A stretch of DNA of 43,263 nucleotides, from contig JAEUHH010000027.1 in assembly GCA_016795505.1 (NCBI GenBank), positions 1-43,263 of the forward strand, read 5' to 3'. Made by a program: the position numbers and the translations under genes. Below are positions 34,056-42,560 of this stretch, one piece after another. This stretch comes from Verrucomicrobiales bacterium (GTDB taxonomy: Bacteria; Verrucomicrobiota; Verrucomicrobiia; Verrucomicrobiales; DEV007). Every line of letters begins with the position of its first letter. Within the stretch, counting starts at the first letter, position 1. Under the pieces are notes generated by a model, which saw only the letters and a program-made list of their open reading frames with translations, searched no databases and was not told where the DNA came from.

Positions 34056-35198
34056 ATGAGCAAGGGAAAACGGCCACCTTCGTTTTTCGGGCGCACCAAG
34101 ACCTCGAGTCTTTCGGATGCGCGTACGACCACATCGCATCCCCTGCCACGTCTGGCGGGGGTGGTGGGTGAGTTCGAGCGGCACGATGCGATCCTGATCG
34201 GCTGTGCCCAGCTGATCCGCAATTTCCCCCAAGTTTTTGTCAATGTGGTGCGCTCGCTCTATCGGCGCATTCAGGTGGTCTGCCTGGTCAATGAGGAGGA
34301 CGAGGTCCTCGGACGCGTGCTCCTGGCCGCGGCGGACATCCCCAAAGGATCGGTCGATTTCCTGATCATGCCGTCTGTGTCGATGTGGGCACGCGACTGG
34401 AGTCCGCTGGCGGGCTTTGACTCGTCGGGCAAGCGTCGTTTCATGGGATTTGAACTGCGGCACCTCCGTACCAGTGCCGATACCACGGCGCGGCCGGAGC
34501 TGTCGCGGATGTTCGAGTCTCCGGTGATCGACGTGCCGCTGACGCATGAGGGGGGCAACATCCTCTGCAATGGCGAGGGGATCTGCCTGACTTCCACGAC
34601 GGTGCTGCTGAAAAATGCCAGCCGGCAGTACGACGCGAAGAAGATCGGCGAGGTGCTGGCCGAGTACTTCGGGGCGACCCAGTGGGCCTATCTGGATCCG
34701 CTGAGCGGTGAGCCCACTGGCCATATCGACCTGTTCTGCTGTTTCCTGGCCCGCGATCTGGTCATTGTCGGAGAGTTCGACCCGAAAGTGGACTCCATCA
34801 ATGCCTCCCTGTTGGACCGGGCGGCCGAGATCCTCGCCACGCTGAAGACTTCCCGCGGCCCGATGCGGGTCGAGCGCATCCCGATGCCCCCGCCGATCGA
34901 TGGCAAGTATCGGAGTTACACCAACTGCATCATCGCCAACGGTTCCGTGGTCGTCCCGCTCTTTCCCGAGATCAGCGACGCCATGGACCAGCAGGCGCTG
35001 GCCACGTACAAGCGGCTCATGCCGGACTATGATGTGATCGGCATCGACATTCTGGATCTGTCCTCGCTGGGCGGGGGATTGCACTGTCTCACGTCGCATG
35101 TGTGCCTGCCCCGACGCGGCATGCTCAGCGGCGGATTGGCCGAATTGGATGCCGCAGACCGCGTTCCGGTCGATTTCGTCGGTGTGCGCCGGGGTTGA
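34056..35198 (+). CDS. Agmatine deiminase / peptidyl-arginine deiminase-type hydrolase
   Basis: 380 residues from ATG 34056. The fold hydrolyses guanidino groups through a Cys-His-Asp/Glu set. The expected residues are visible: MWARDWSPL (Asp), THEGGNIL (Glu), TGHIDLFCCF (His and Asp) and the C-terminal GGLHCLTSHV with the nucleophile Cys. Agmatine deiminase would yield N-carbamoylputrescine, which fits the spermidine genes downstream, but no N-carbamoylputrescine amidase is in the window, and GHIDLF differs from the usual agmatine-type GHVDNF, so the substrate is open. It is 36 bases upstream of the aldehyde-dehydrogenase-like gene, probably one operon. The open frame upstream of 34056 was not used. 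Confidence 0.82.
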   Translation: MSKGKRPPSFFGRTKTSSLSDARTTTSHPLPRLAGVVGEFERHDAILIGCAQLIRNFPQVFVNVVRSLYRRIQVVCLVNEEDEVLGRVLLAAADIPKGSVDFLIMPSVSMWARDWSPLAGFDSSGKRRFMGFELRHLRTSADTTARPELSRMFESPVIDVPLTHEGGNILCNGEGICLTSTTVLLKNASRQYDAKKIGEVLAEYFGATQWAYLDPLSGEPTGHIDLFCCFLARDLVIVGEFDPKVDSINASLLDRAAEILATLKTSRGPMRVERIPMPPPIDGKYRSYTNCIIANGSVVVPLFPEISDAMDQQALATYKRLMPDYDVIGIDILDLSSLGGGLHCLTSHVCLPRRGMLSGGLAELDAADRVPVDFVGVRRG

Positions 35199-35234
35199 GA
35201 ACGTCCTGTCCGAACCCCAGAAAGATCACCCGCG

Positions 35235-36668
35235 ATGAACGCCTTTTATGCATCCGAATGGCAGGACTGTCCCGAAGGCGGGGTGCGGGACGTGTGCAGT
35301 CCCTGGAGCGGCGAAGCCATCGAGACCGTTCCGGTCTGCCATCCCGGCACGGTGGACAAAGCCATCGTCGCTCTGAAACAGGGGGTGCGCGGCCTGTCCG
35401 AGATCAGCAATGAGGGGCTGGGCAAGGTCTTTCTCAAAGCCGCGGAGATGCTGAAGGAGTCGTCGCACGACATGGCGACGCTGATCACCCGTGAACAGGG
35501 CAAGCCGATCAGCGAATCGCTTCAGGAAGTGGCGGTGACGATCAACCTGATGGAGTCCTTCGGCCACGAGTCCTATCGGTTGGGACGCCAGTTTCTGTCG
35601 CTCGCCGTCGAGGCCAGGGTGGGGGAGCGTTTTGGCTTCACCCGACGCCGGCCCATGGGCATCACGGCGCTGCTGACGCCGAACACTTTCCCGCTGCTCA
35701 CCGTGGCCAAGCTGGTGCTGCCCTCGCTGGCGGCCGGCAATGGCGTGGTCATCAAGCCGGCGTCGCAGACGCCCTTTTCCGCGCTCGGTCTGGTCGAGTC
35801 CCTGTTGGAGTCGGGACTGCCGCCCGGCACGATCGCCTGCCTGACCGGTCCGGGTGAGATCACCGGGCAGGCGGTGTGCCGGCATCCGCTGGTCGATCAT
35901 GTCTCCTGCTACGGGGGGATGGAATCCATCCGGGCGATCCGCTCGGTGATCGGTCTGATTCCCCTGCGCTTTCATCATGGCGGGATGAGCGTGTGCGTGG
36001 TGTTGGACGATGCCGATCTCGACCGGGCGGTCCGCAGCATCATCGAGCAGGGCTTTGAAAATTCCGGGCAGACCGCGATTTCAGCCGGTGCGGTGTTTGC
36101 CACTGAGCGGATCTATGACTCGCTGATCGAGCGGCTCGGCGCCGCCATCCGCAACCTGCCCTGCGGCAATCCCGAGACGCCCGGCACCCGGATCGGGCCT
36201 CTCACCGAGCCGGTCCGCGCCCAACGGGCCACCGGTATCGTGGGCGAGTTGATGGAGAGGGGGGCGCGCAAGATCGTGGGCTCCGGCATGAGTGAAGGCA
36301 ATCTGTTCGAGCCCGTGCTGTTGGCGGATGTCGATCCGATGGACCCGAGCTTCTATCCGCAGAGCCGCAGCCGGGAGTTACTGTCGCCCATCATGGGCAT
36401 CACGCGGCTCACGGGCGATCCGATGCAGATCGGCGAGTGGCTCGAGCCCCGCACCCAGATCGCGGTGACCATTTTCAGCAATGATCTGGACCGGGCCACG
36501 CAACTGGCTGCCGCATTGCCGGTCTACAATGTCCACATCAATGGTCTGCCGACCTGGCGCGACGGGCTGCTCTTCAATTCCCAGGCCGGCTTGAGGCTGG
36601 GGCGCCGCAAGTCCGAGCAACGGGTGAATGATGTGACCTCGCTGCAGGACATCGTTTTCCACCCGTGA
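35235..36668 (+). CDS. Aldehyde dehydrogenase-fold protein lacking catalytic residues
   Basis: 477 residues, the full family length. Conserved scaffold segments are present: TREQGKPISE (85-94), TPNTFPLLTVAKLVLPSLAA with the oxyanion Asn150, and GNGVVIKPASQTPFSA for the cofactor. The catalytic block that normally reads GQxC is GQTA at 278-281, so the nucleophile Cys is Ala, and the ELGGK block that supplies the general base Glu is FHHGGM at 246-251. The reading frame is intact, with no sign of decay. It is therefore probably a pseudoenzyme, or uses a different chemistry. It is coupled closely to the deiminase gene, suggesting a complex or regulatory partner. Confidence 0.85.
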   Translation: MNAFYASEWQDCPEGGVRDVCSPWSGEAIETVPVCHPGTVDKAIVALKQGVRGLSEISNEGLGKVFLKAAEMLKESSHDMATLITREQGKPISESLQEVAVTINLMESFGHESYRLGRQFLSLAVEARVGERFGFTRRRPMGITALLTPNTFPLLTVAKLVLPSLAAGNGVVIKPASQTPFSALGLVESLLESGLPPGTIACLTGPGEITGQAVCRHPLVDHVSCYGGMESIRAIRSVIGLIPLRFHHGGMSVCVVLDDADLDRAVRSIIEQGFENSGQTAISAGAVFATERIYDSLIERLGAAIRNLPCGNPETPGTRIGPLTEPVRAQRATGIVGELMERGARKIVGSGMSEGNLFEPVLLADVDPMDPSFYPQSRSRELLSPIMGITRLTGDPMQIGEWLEPRTQIAVTIFSNDLDRATQLAAALPVYNVHINGLPTWRDGLLFNSQAGLRLGRRKSEQRVNDVTSLQDIVFHP

Positions 36669-36699
36669 TGGTGGTTTGCGGCGGCGGATCGTCGACCGC

Positions 36700-36743
36700 G
36701 ACTTGACAGGGTTGCATCGGAGAGGCGACAGGGTTGCATCGTA
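36700..36743 (+). repeat. Paired 22-bp ACAGGGT repeat, locus 4
   Basis: Units begin GACTTGACAGGGTTGC (36700) and GAGGCGACAGGGTTGC (36722), with cores at 36706 and 36728. It ends about 20 bases upstream of the enolase-superfamily start codon, where a promoter or operator would lie. Confidence 0.85.
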
Positions 36744-36764
36744 ACCTCAGCCAGCGGACCGCGG

Positions 36765-37868
36765 ATGAAAATCACCCAAGTCGGAGTCTATCAAGTCGAT
36801 CTTCCCCTTCACGAGGGGTCTTATCATTGGTCGGGAGGCAAGAGTGTCTCCGTCTTCGACAGCACCGTGGTGCGCATCGACACGGACCTGGGCGTGACCG
36901 GCTGGGGCGAGGTGTGTCCGCTGGGGCCATTCTATCTGCCGGCTTTTGGCCAGGGAGCCCGGGCAGGGCTCTACGAACTGGGACCGCATCTGCTGGGGGC
37001 CTCGCCGCTCGAGCCGACCCGTCTGAACCGGCGCATGGATGCGGTGCTGAAAGGCCATCCCTACGTGAAGTCCGCCGTGGACATGGCCTGCTGGGACATC
37101 CTCGGCAAGGCGGCCGGTCTGCCGGTGTGCGAGCTGCTGGGTGGCCGCTATGGCGACGATTTTCCCCTCTATCGCGCGATTTCGAAAGACACGCCCGATG
37201 CGATGGCCGCCAAGGTGGCCAGCTATCGCGGCGAGGGCTACCGGCGATTCCAACTGAAAGTCGGCAGCGATGTCGAGACCGATATCGCCCGCATCCGCAC
37301 CGTGCGCGGGGCGCTGGGCAGTGGCGAAGTCTTGGTGGCCGACGCGAACACCGGCTGGCTCAAGCACGAGGCGCTGCGGGTGTGCCGGGCGGTCGAGGAC
37401 CTGGATGTCTATATCGAGCAACCCTGCGCAACCTACGAGGAATGTCTGGCAGTGCGGCAAAAGTGGGGCGGCCCCTTTGTGCTCGACGAGTCGATCGACG
37501 GGCTCGCGCCGCTGCTGCGCGGCCACGCCGATCAGGCCATGGACGTGGTGAACCTGAAGATCAGCAAGCTCGGCGGGCTGACTCGGATGCGTCAGGCGCG
37601 CGACCTGTGCGTGGAGCTGGGCATCGCGATGACGATCGAGGACAGTTGGGGCGGGGACATCGTGACGGCTGCGATCGCCCACCTCGCACACAGCACGCCG
37701 CCGGAGCTGCTGTTCACCTCCACGGATTTCAACAGCTACGTGACCGTGAGCACTGCGGTGGGAGCGCCGAAGCGGGCCAACGGACGGATGTCGGCATCGA
37801 AGGAGCCGGGGCTCGGCATCGAACCGCGACTGGACATCCTGGGGCCGGCGCTGTTCGAGCTGAATTGA
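36765..37868 (+). CDS. Enolase-superfamily enzyme, likely cis-3-hydroxy-L-proline dehydratase
   Basis: 367 residues. The N-terminal capping domain ([20 protein letters not shown]) precedes a barrel with the three metal ligands in VADANTGW (Asp193), YIEQPC (Glu219) and LDES (Asp241/Glu242). Catalytic-region residues are Lys165 in FQLKVG and the pair in LKISK (265-268). The first Lys of the usual KxK motif is Gln163, so one-sided acid-base chemistry is expected. The overall sequence style matches the cis-3-hydroxyproline dehydratase / hydroxyproline-betaine epimerase subgroup. The product of the former, delta-1-pyrroline-2-carboxylate, is a substrate of some ornithine-cyclodeaminase-family reductases, and such a gene converges on it 25 bases away. 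Confidence 0.8.
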   Translation: MKITQVGVYQVDLPLHEGSYHWSGGKSVSVFDSTVVRIDTDLGVTGWGEVCPLGPFYLPAFGQGARAGLYELGPHLLGASPLEPTRLNRRMDAVLKGHPYVKSAVDMACWDILGKAAGLPVCELLGGRYGDDFPLYRAISKDTPDAMAAKVASYRGEGYRRFQLKVGSDVETDIARIRTVRGALGSGEVLVADANTGWLKHEALRVCRAVEDLDVYIEQPCATYEECLAVRQKWGGPFVLDESIDGLAPLLRGHADQAMDVVNLKISKLGGLTRMRQARDLCVELGIAMTIEDSWGGDIVTAAIAHLAHSTPPELLFTSTDFNSYVTVSTAVGAPKRANGRMSASKEPGLGIEPRLDILGPALFELN

Positions 37869-37893
37869 GCGGCATTCAGACCGGGCCGATGCC

Positions 37894-38895
37894 TCACCAG
37901 GCAACCTCGGTCCCCAATCCAGCCTGCCGGGCGCTGGCCAGGGCGCTGCGGGCGGCGAGGGCATCCTGCACGGCGAGACCCACGGATTTGAAAAGCGTCG
38001 TCACCTGGCCGTCGTGAGCGCGGTCGGGCGGAGGCACGGCCCCGGTGACAAGTTCGCCCAATTCTGCCCGGACGTCTGACCATTGAAAGCAACCGGCCGC
38101 GATGGCCTGGATCAGGTCGCCGGCTTCGTCGAGGGCGGCCTCGCGGCTGTCGACCACGACCCAGCTTCGGCCAACGGTGGCGGCGGGAATCTCGACGACA
38201 TGGGGCTGGAACGAGCCTACCGCATTGACGTGGGCGCCGGGCTTGAGGTCCGCATCATCAAAGAGCGGACCGCCGGCTCCGGCCGTTGCGGCACAGACGA
38301 TATCCGCGTCTCGCAGGGCTTCGCGGGCGCTGGTGGCGCGCCGGAGATCGCGCGGGATGGGGCCTTTTCCGGCGAGTTCAGCGATGAGCCGGTCGGCCGA
38401 TTCGGGGCGCCGGGAGACGATCCAGGCGGTTTCGATGGGGCGGACGGTGCATACCGCTTCCAACTGGGTGCGAGCCTGCACGCCGGCGCCGAAAATGGCG
38501 GCGGTCCGGGCTCCCGCCGGGGCCATCAGGTCGGTGGCGGCACCGGATGCGGCGCCGGTGCGAAGGGCGGTCAGGGTGGCTCCCTCCAGCAGGGCTTCGG
38601 GCCGGCCGGTCGCGGGGTCAAAAGCCAGCACTGCCGACTGGATGCGGGCCAGGCCGATGTCTAGGTTGCCGGGAAACAGGGAGACGACCTTGACGGCGAG
38701 GGATTCCCTGTCGGGCGTCGCCACATGCGCCGGCATGACCAAGCTGATGCCCCGGTGTGCCGGGATGTCCAGATGGATGCGGGGCGGGACAGTCGCCTGC
38801 CCGCTGCTATAAGCCGCGAAGGCCTGTTTCATCGCTTCGATCGCCGCGGCCATGGGCAGGGCGGCACGGACATCGGCGGCGGAAAGGATCAGCAT
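37894..38895 (-). CDS. Ornithine cyclodeaminase / delta-1-pyrroline-2-carboxylate reductase family
   Basis: 333 residues. The N-terminal half has the substrate-binding segments PPRIHLDIPAHRGISLVMPA and SLAVKVVSLFPGN. The NAD(P)-binding loop is IFGAGVQARTQLEAV, followed by ADIVCAATAG and the conserved HVNAVGSFQPHVVEI. Family members either cyclise ornithine to proline or reduce cyclic imino acids. Context, facing a hydroxyproline-dehydratase-type gene, favours reduction of pyrroline-2-carboxylate to L-proline. It is also just downstream of the spermidine genes on the same strand, so an ornithine role linked to polyamines remains possible. Confidence 0.88.
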   Translation of the reverse strand: MLILSAADVRAALPMAAAIEAMKQAFAAYSSGQATVPPRIHLDIPAHRGISLVMPAHVATPDRESLAVKVVSLFPGNLDIGLARIQSAVLAFDPATGRPEALLEGATLTALRTGAASGAATDLMAPAGARTAAIFGAGVQARTQLEAVCTVRPIETAWIVSRRPESADRLIAELAGKGPIPRDLRRATSAREALRDADIVCAATAGAGGPLFDDADLKPGAHVNAVGSFQPHVVEIPAATVGRSWVVVDSREAALDEAGDLIQAIAAGCFQWSDVRAELGELVTGAVPPPDRAHDGQVTTLFKSVGLAVQDALAARSALASARQAGLGTEVAW

Positions 38896-38917
38896 GGGCG
38901 CGTCTGGGGTGGCCGGT

Positions 38918-40117
38918 TCAGCCCATGCGGTGCCGGTAGTCGGCGTAGGTGAACTGCCGGATCATTTCCACCCGGCCATCGGACCGTCGCAGGCAGATGC
39001 TGGGATGTGGCACGCCGTTGAACATGGTGGTTTTAACCAGCGTGTAGTGTGCCATCTCGCGGAAGACGAGGCGGTCGCCCACGGCGAGAGGCCGGTCAAA
39101 GCTGTAGTCGCCGATGACATCGCCGGCGAGACAGGTCGGTCCGCCCAGCCGGTAGGTGTGGGATTTCTCGCCTGGCTGGCCCGCGTCGAGGATCTCGGGG
39201 CGGTAGGGCATTTCGAGCGTGTCGGGCATGTGGGCGGTCGCGGAGATGTCGATGACGGCGATGGGCATGCCGTTTTCCAGGAGATCGATCACGCTGCCGA
39301 TCAGGACGCCACTCCCGATGGCGATGGCCTCGCCCGGCTCGATGTAGATCTGGAGCTGGGGGTAGCGCTCGCGCAGGTCCTGGATGAGTTGGACGAGGAG
39401 TTCCCGATCGTAGCCTGGCGCGGTGATGAGATGGCCGCCGCCGAGATTGAGCCATTTCATCCGCCGCAGATGGCTGTCGAAGCGGGCGATGACCGCCTCC
39501 AGTGTCCGCCGCAACGCGCCGGCTCCCTGCTCGCACAGGGTGTGAAAGTGGAGTCCCTCGATGCCGTCGAGATCGTCGCCTGCCGCATCGAGCTGGGCTG
39601 CCAGCACGCCGAAACGCGAGCCGGGAATGCACGGATTGTAGATTTCGGCGACGGCTTCAGCGTATTCGGGATTGATCCGCAGGCCGGCGGAGACGGGGCG
39701 GGGGCTGGCGAGCACTTCCCGACGATAGCGGCGCCACTGGCCGAGGGAATTGAAGATCAGGTGATCGGCAAAGCCGAGCAGTTCGGCGATCTCCGCAGGC
39801 TTGAACGATGGGGAATAGACATGCACCTCGCCGCCGAATTCTTCATGGCCCAGCCGGGCCTCGTAGAGCCCGCTGGCGGCCGTGCCGGCGAGGTAGGGGC
39901 GCAGGATGGGGTAAATGGGCCAGCAGGAAAAAGCCTTCTGCGCCAGCAGGATCCGTGCGCCGGTGCGCTCCTGGATCGACTGCAGGATGCGGCCATTGTG
40001 ATGGTAAACGTCCTCGTCCAGAACGAAGCTCGGCGTATCGAACCCGCTCCGGGCAAAGGCCTCGGCGAGGGCTGCGACATCGCAGGCGGCGTGGGGCAGG
40101 GAGAGGTCTTCGGGCAT
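38918..40117 (-). CDS. nspC: Carboxynorspermidine/carboxyspermidine decarboxylase
   Basis: PLP enzyme of the alanine-racemase/ornithine-decarboxylase fold that decarboxylates carboxy(nor)spermidine, the last step of the aspartate-semialdehyde route to spermidine. 399 residues. The PLP lysine is in LLAQKAFSCW; the phosphate-binding glycines are LNLGGGHLI; EPGEAIAIGSG and the C-terminal cysteine in GGPTCLAGDVIGDY complete the active site. The gene starts 12 bases after the carboxynorspermidine synthase stop and is co-directional, a classic pair. Which triamine is made cannot be told from sequence. Confidence 0.95.
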   Translation of the reverse strand: MPEDLSLPHAACDVAALAEAFARSGFDTPSFVLDEDVYHHNGRILQSIQERTGARILLAQKAFSCWPIYPILRPYLAGTAASGLYEARLGHEEFGGEVHVYSPSFKPAEIAELLGFADHLIFNSLGQWRRYRREVLASPRPVSAGLRINPEYAEAVAEIYNPCIPGSRFGVLAAQLDAAGDDLDGIEGLHFHTLCEQGAGALRRTLEAVIARFDSHLRRMKWLNLGGGHLITAPGYDRELLVQLIQDLRERYPQLQIYIEPGEAIAIGSGVLIGSVIDLLENGMPIAVIDISATAHMPDTLEMPYRPEILDAGQPGEKSHTYRLGGPTCLAGDVIGDYSFDRPLAVGDRLVFREMAHYTLVKTTMFNGVPHPSICLRRSDGRVEMIRQFTYADYRHRMG

Positions 40118-40129
40118 GGACGAGCTTGA

Positions 40130-41347
40130 TCAAGGCATCTGAAACCCGCTCCCGTCGACCACTTCCCACGGCAGACCCCACTTCATCGAGTCGGCCATGA
40201 AGGGATCGGGATCGAGCTGCTCCAGGTTCCATACCCCCGGCTTCATCCAGTGGCCGTTGAGCATCTGACGGGCGCCGATCATGGCGGGCACGCCGGCGGT
40301 GTAGCTGATGGCCTGGCTCTTCACCTCGCGGTAGCACTCCTGGTGGTCGCAGATGTTGTAGATGAACTTGGTCGCCATCTCGTCGCTGCCTTTCAGCCGG
40401 CCGCGGATCAGGCAGCCGATGAAAGTCTTGCCCTTCGTCAGTGGGCCGAGGCTGGCGGGATCGGGCAGCAGTTTCTTCAGGAATTGGATCGGGACGATCT
40501 GGTGGCCTTCGAATTCGACCGGCTCGATCGAGGTCATGCCGACATTTTCCAGCACGCGCAGGTGGGTGATGTAGTTCTGCGAAAAGGTCATCCAGAAGCG
40601 GATCCGCTTCAGGCCCGGCAGGTTCTTCGCGAGGCTCTCCAACTCCTCGTGGAACAGCAGGTAGATGCGCCGGGTCCCGACCTCGGGATGGGGAAAGGGG
40701 AAATCGTGGCCGATCTCGAGCGGCTGCGTTTCCTTCCATTCGCCATTCTCCCAGTAGCGGCCGTTCTGGGTGATCTCGCGCAGGTTGATCTCGGGATTGA
40801 AGTTCGTCGCGAACGGCAGGCCGTGGTCGCCGGCGTTGGCGTCGATGATGTCCACCGTCTCGATCTCGTCGAAGTAGTGCTTCAGCGCGTAGGCGCAATA
40901 CACATTGGTCGTGCCGGGGTCGAATCCCGAGCCGAGGATGGCGGTGAGGCCGGCCTCACGAAAGCGGTCCTGGTAGGCCCACTGCCACTTGTACTCGAAC
41001 TTGGCCGTGTCCGGCGGCTCGTAGTTGGCGGTATCGAGGTAGTGCACGCCAGCTTCGAGGCAGGCCTCCATCAGGGTGAGATCCTGATAGGGCAGGGCGA
41101 TGTTCAGCAGCACCTCGGGCTGGATCTGGCGGAGCAGGGCCACGGTCTCGGCGACATTATCCGCATCGAGTGCGGCCGTTTTCAGTTCCACGCCGGTGGC
41201 TGCCTTGACGTCGGCGGCGATGGCGTCGCACTTGGCTTGGGTCCGGCTGGCCAGCCAGATCTCGCCGAAGGTCTCCGCGTCCTGGGCGCACTTGTGGGCG
41301 ACGACATTGCCGACGCCACCCGCGCCTACGATGAGGGTTTTGCGCAT
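40130..41347 (-). CDS. Carboxynorspermidine synthase (saccharopine dehydrogenase family)
   Basis: 405 residues from ATG 41347, which puts the Rossmann loop LIVGAGGVGNVVAHKCA at the very N terminus; the longer open frame upstream was rejected. It condenses putrescine (or diaminopropane) with aspartate semialdehyde and reduces the imine with NADPH. Typical segments are LNIALPYQDLTLMEACLEAG, YLDTANYEPPD and GSGFDPGTTNVYCAYALKHY. It forms a two-gene unit with nspC. Together with a deiminase upstream in the window, this suggests an arginine-agmatine-putrescine-spermidine supply, though arginine decarboxylase and the carbamoylputrescine amidase are not here. Confidence 0.94.
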   Translation of the reverse strand: MRKTLIVGAGGVGNVVAHKCAQDAETFGEIWLASRTQAKCDAIAADVKAATGVELKTAALDADNVAETVALLRQIQPEVLLNIALPYQDLTLMEACLEAGVHYLDTANYEPPDTAKFEYKWQWAYQDRFREAGLTAILGSGFDPGTTNVYCAYALKHYFDEIETVDIIDANAGDHGLPFATNFNPEINLREITQNGRYWENGEWKETQPLEIGHDFPFPHPEVGTRRIYLLFHEELESLAKNLPGLKRIRFWMTFSQNYITHLRVLENVGMTSIEPVEFEGHQIVPIQFLKKLLPDPASLGPLTKGKTFIGCLIRGRLKGSDEMATKFIYNICDHQECYREVKSQAISYTAGVPAMIGARQMLNGHWMKPGVWNLEQLDPDPFMADSMKWGLPWEVVDGSGFQMP

Positions 41348-41442
41348 GATTTCTGTGAGAGGAAAAGGGGTGAAAAAGACGGGCCGGAGAGTCCCTTGAA
41401 ATCGGCCAAAGTCAACGCCTTTCGCCACTCCGGGCCGCTTCG

Positions 41443-41970
41443 TCACACGCCGGAACCGTCCAGAGGGAGTTCGGCGTAGGCGAAGGTTTCACCGGTGCCG
41501 AACCAGTCATCGATCCGTCCCAGTTCCCGGCCGCCGATGGCGAGAAAGTTGTGGAGCGAGGCATTGTCGCGAAAATGGCCGCCCAATGTCGAAAATCCCA
41601 TCTCTCTGGCCAGACGAACGGCCTCGTCCAGCAGGCGCCGGCCGTGGCCGCGGCCCTGGCATTCGGGAAGGATCGCGATATTGAACAGGTAGGCCACCTT
41701 CGGATCGAGCGGCCGGAAACGGTCGATGAGCAGGTCGCGATGCGGGTCGGCCTCCAGCGCAAAGCCGATGAGGTTGCCGACATAGGCGCCCCTTTCCAGC
41801 AGCACAGCGCCGAAGGCCCGGTCCCGCCCCATCGCCTCGCGGAGCGATTCCTCCGTCTCGCGCAGGGCTTCGGGATACACCGCCTCGCTGGCGAGGATCT
41901 CGGGCAGGAAGCGGGAGAAATCCGCCTCCGTGAAGGGCACGAGGCGCAGATCTGGCGGGAGGGAGTTCAT
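41443..41970 (-). CDS. GNAT-family acetyltransferase
   Basis: 175 residues. The acetyl-CoA-binding core reads VAYLFNIAILPECQGRGHGRRLLDEA (residues about 97-122), including the QGRGHGRR pyrophosphate loop. The rest has the expected alpha/beta pattern. The acceptor is unknown; small amines such as polyamines and protein N-termini are family options. The ATG at 41970-41968 overlaps the TGA of the SET-domain gene as ATGA, so the two are translationally coupled. This start was chosen for the overlap. Confidence 0.85.
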   Translation of the reverse strand: MNSLPPDLRLVPFTEADFSRFLPEILASEAVYPEALRETEESLREAMGRDRAFGAVLLERGAYVGNLIGFALEADPHRDLLIDRFRPLDPKVAYLFNIAILPECQGRGHGRRLLDEAVRLAREMGFSTLGGHFRDNASLHNFLAIGGRELGRIDDWFGTGETFAYAELPLDGSGV

Positions 41971-42560
41971 CCGTGTTGGCCGCAGTAATAGTGCCGCAGG
42001 GACTCCGGTGCGGCTCCCGATCGGGACAGCTCCACCAGCGCCTCCCACCGATCCGGAGCAAACAGCCGGGCCAGCGGCTGGGGCACCCGCCAGAGATCGG
42101 GGAAAGCCGCCGCGATCAGGCGGTCCCAGGCGTCCGCGTGGCGCAGCAGGTCGTCGGGCATCACCCGCTCCCGGGTGGACCCGGCCTCGGGCAGGCAGTC
42201 GAAGGGCTCGATGATGTTCAGCGAGCCGTAGTCGTTGGTGATCTCTTCGCCCGCCGCGATGTCCCGCACCGCAATCTCGAAGCCGAGCTGGGTGCCCAGG
42301 CAATTGGGATCGAAGGAATGGTTCACAAAGCGGGTGTTGTCCCAGGGAAAGACCCAGTGCGCCCGGTCATTGCGGAAGCAGTAGCGCTCCAGCACCTCCT
42401 GGTAGGCGGGTGCCATCTGGCGGACCTCCGCCTCGGTGAAGACCCGGTCCAGCTCGTCGAGCACCCACACCACCGTGCCTCTGGGGAGAAAGGTGCGGGC
42501 AAAGACTCCCGACCCGATCTCGTCGTCGATGTGGCGGACCAAAGTGGCGGGATGGAGCAT
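41967..42560 (-). CDS. SET-domain protein, predicted lysine methyltransferase
   Basis: 197 residues. SET domains transfer a methyl group from S-adenosylmethionine to lysine. The pseudoknot-forming motifs are present: RFVNHSFDPNC (the NHS block) and GEEITNDYG (the ELxxDY block), with GSGVFARTFLPRGTVVW at the N-terminal side. No post-SET cysteine cluster is seen. Bacterial SET proteins are uncommon; reported targets include nucleoid and ribosomal proteins. It overlaps the GNAT gene by 4 bases, so methyl- and acetyl-transferase are made together, upstream of the spermidine pair on the same strand. Confidence 0.88.
   Translation of the reverse strand: MLHPATLVRHIDDEIGSGVFARTFLPRGTVVWVLDELDRVFTEAEVRQMAPAYQEVLERYCFRNDRAHWVFPWDNTRFVNHSFDPNCLGTQLGFEIAVRDIAAGEEITNDYGSLNIIEPFDCLPEAGSTRERVMPDDLLRHADAWDRLIAAAFPDLWRVPQPLARLFAPDRWEALVELSRSGAAPESLRHYYCGQHG

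Noticed and set aside
35495-35505. ACAGGG motif in the aldehyde-dehydrogenase-like gene
   Set aside because: It encodes the conserved REQGKP segment of the family and has no 22-base partner.
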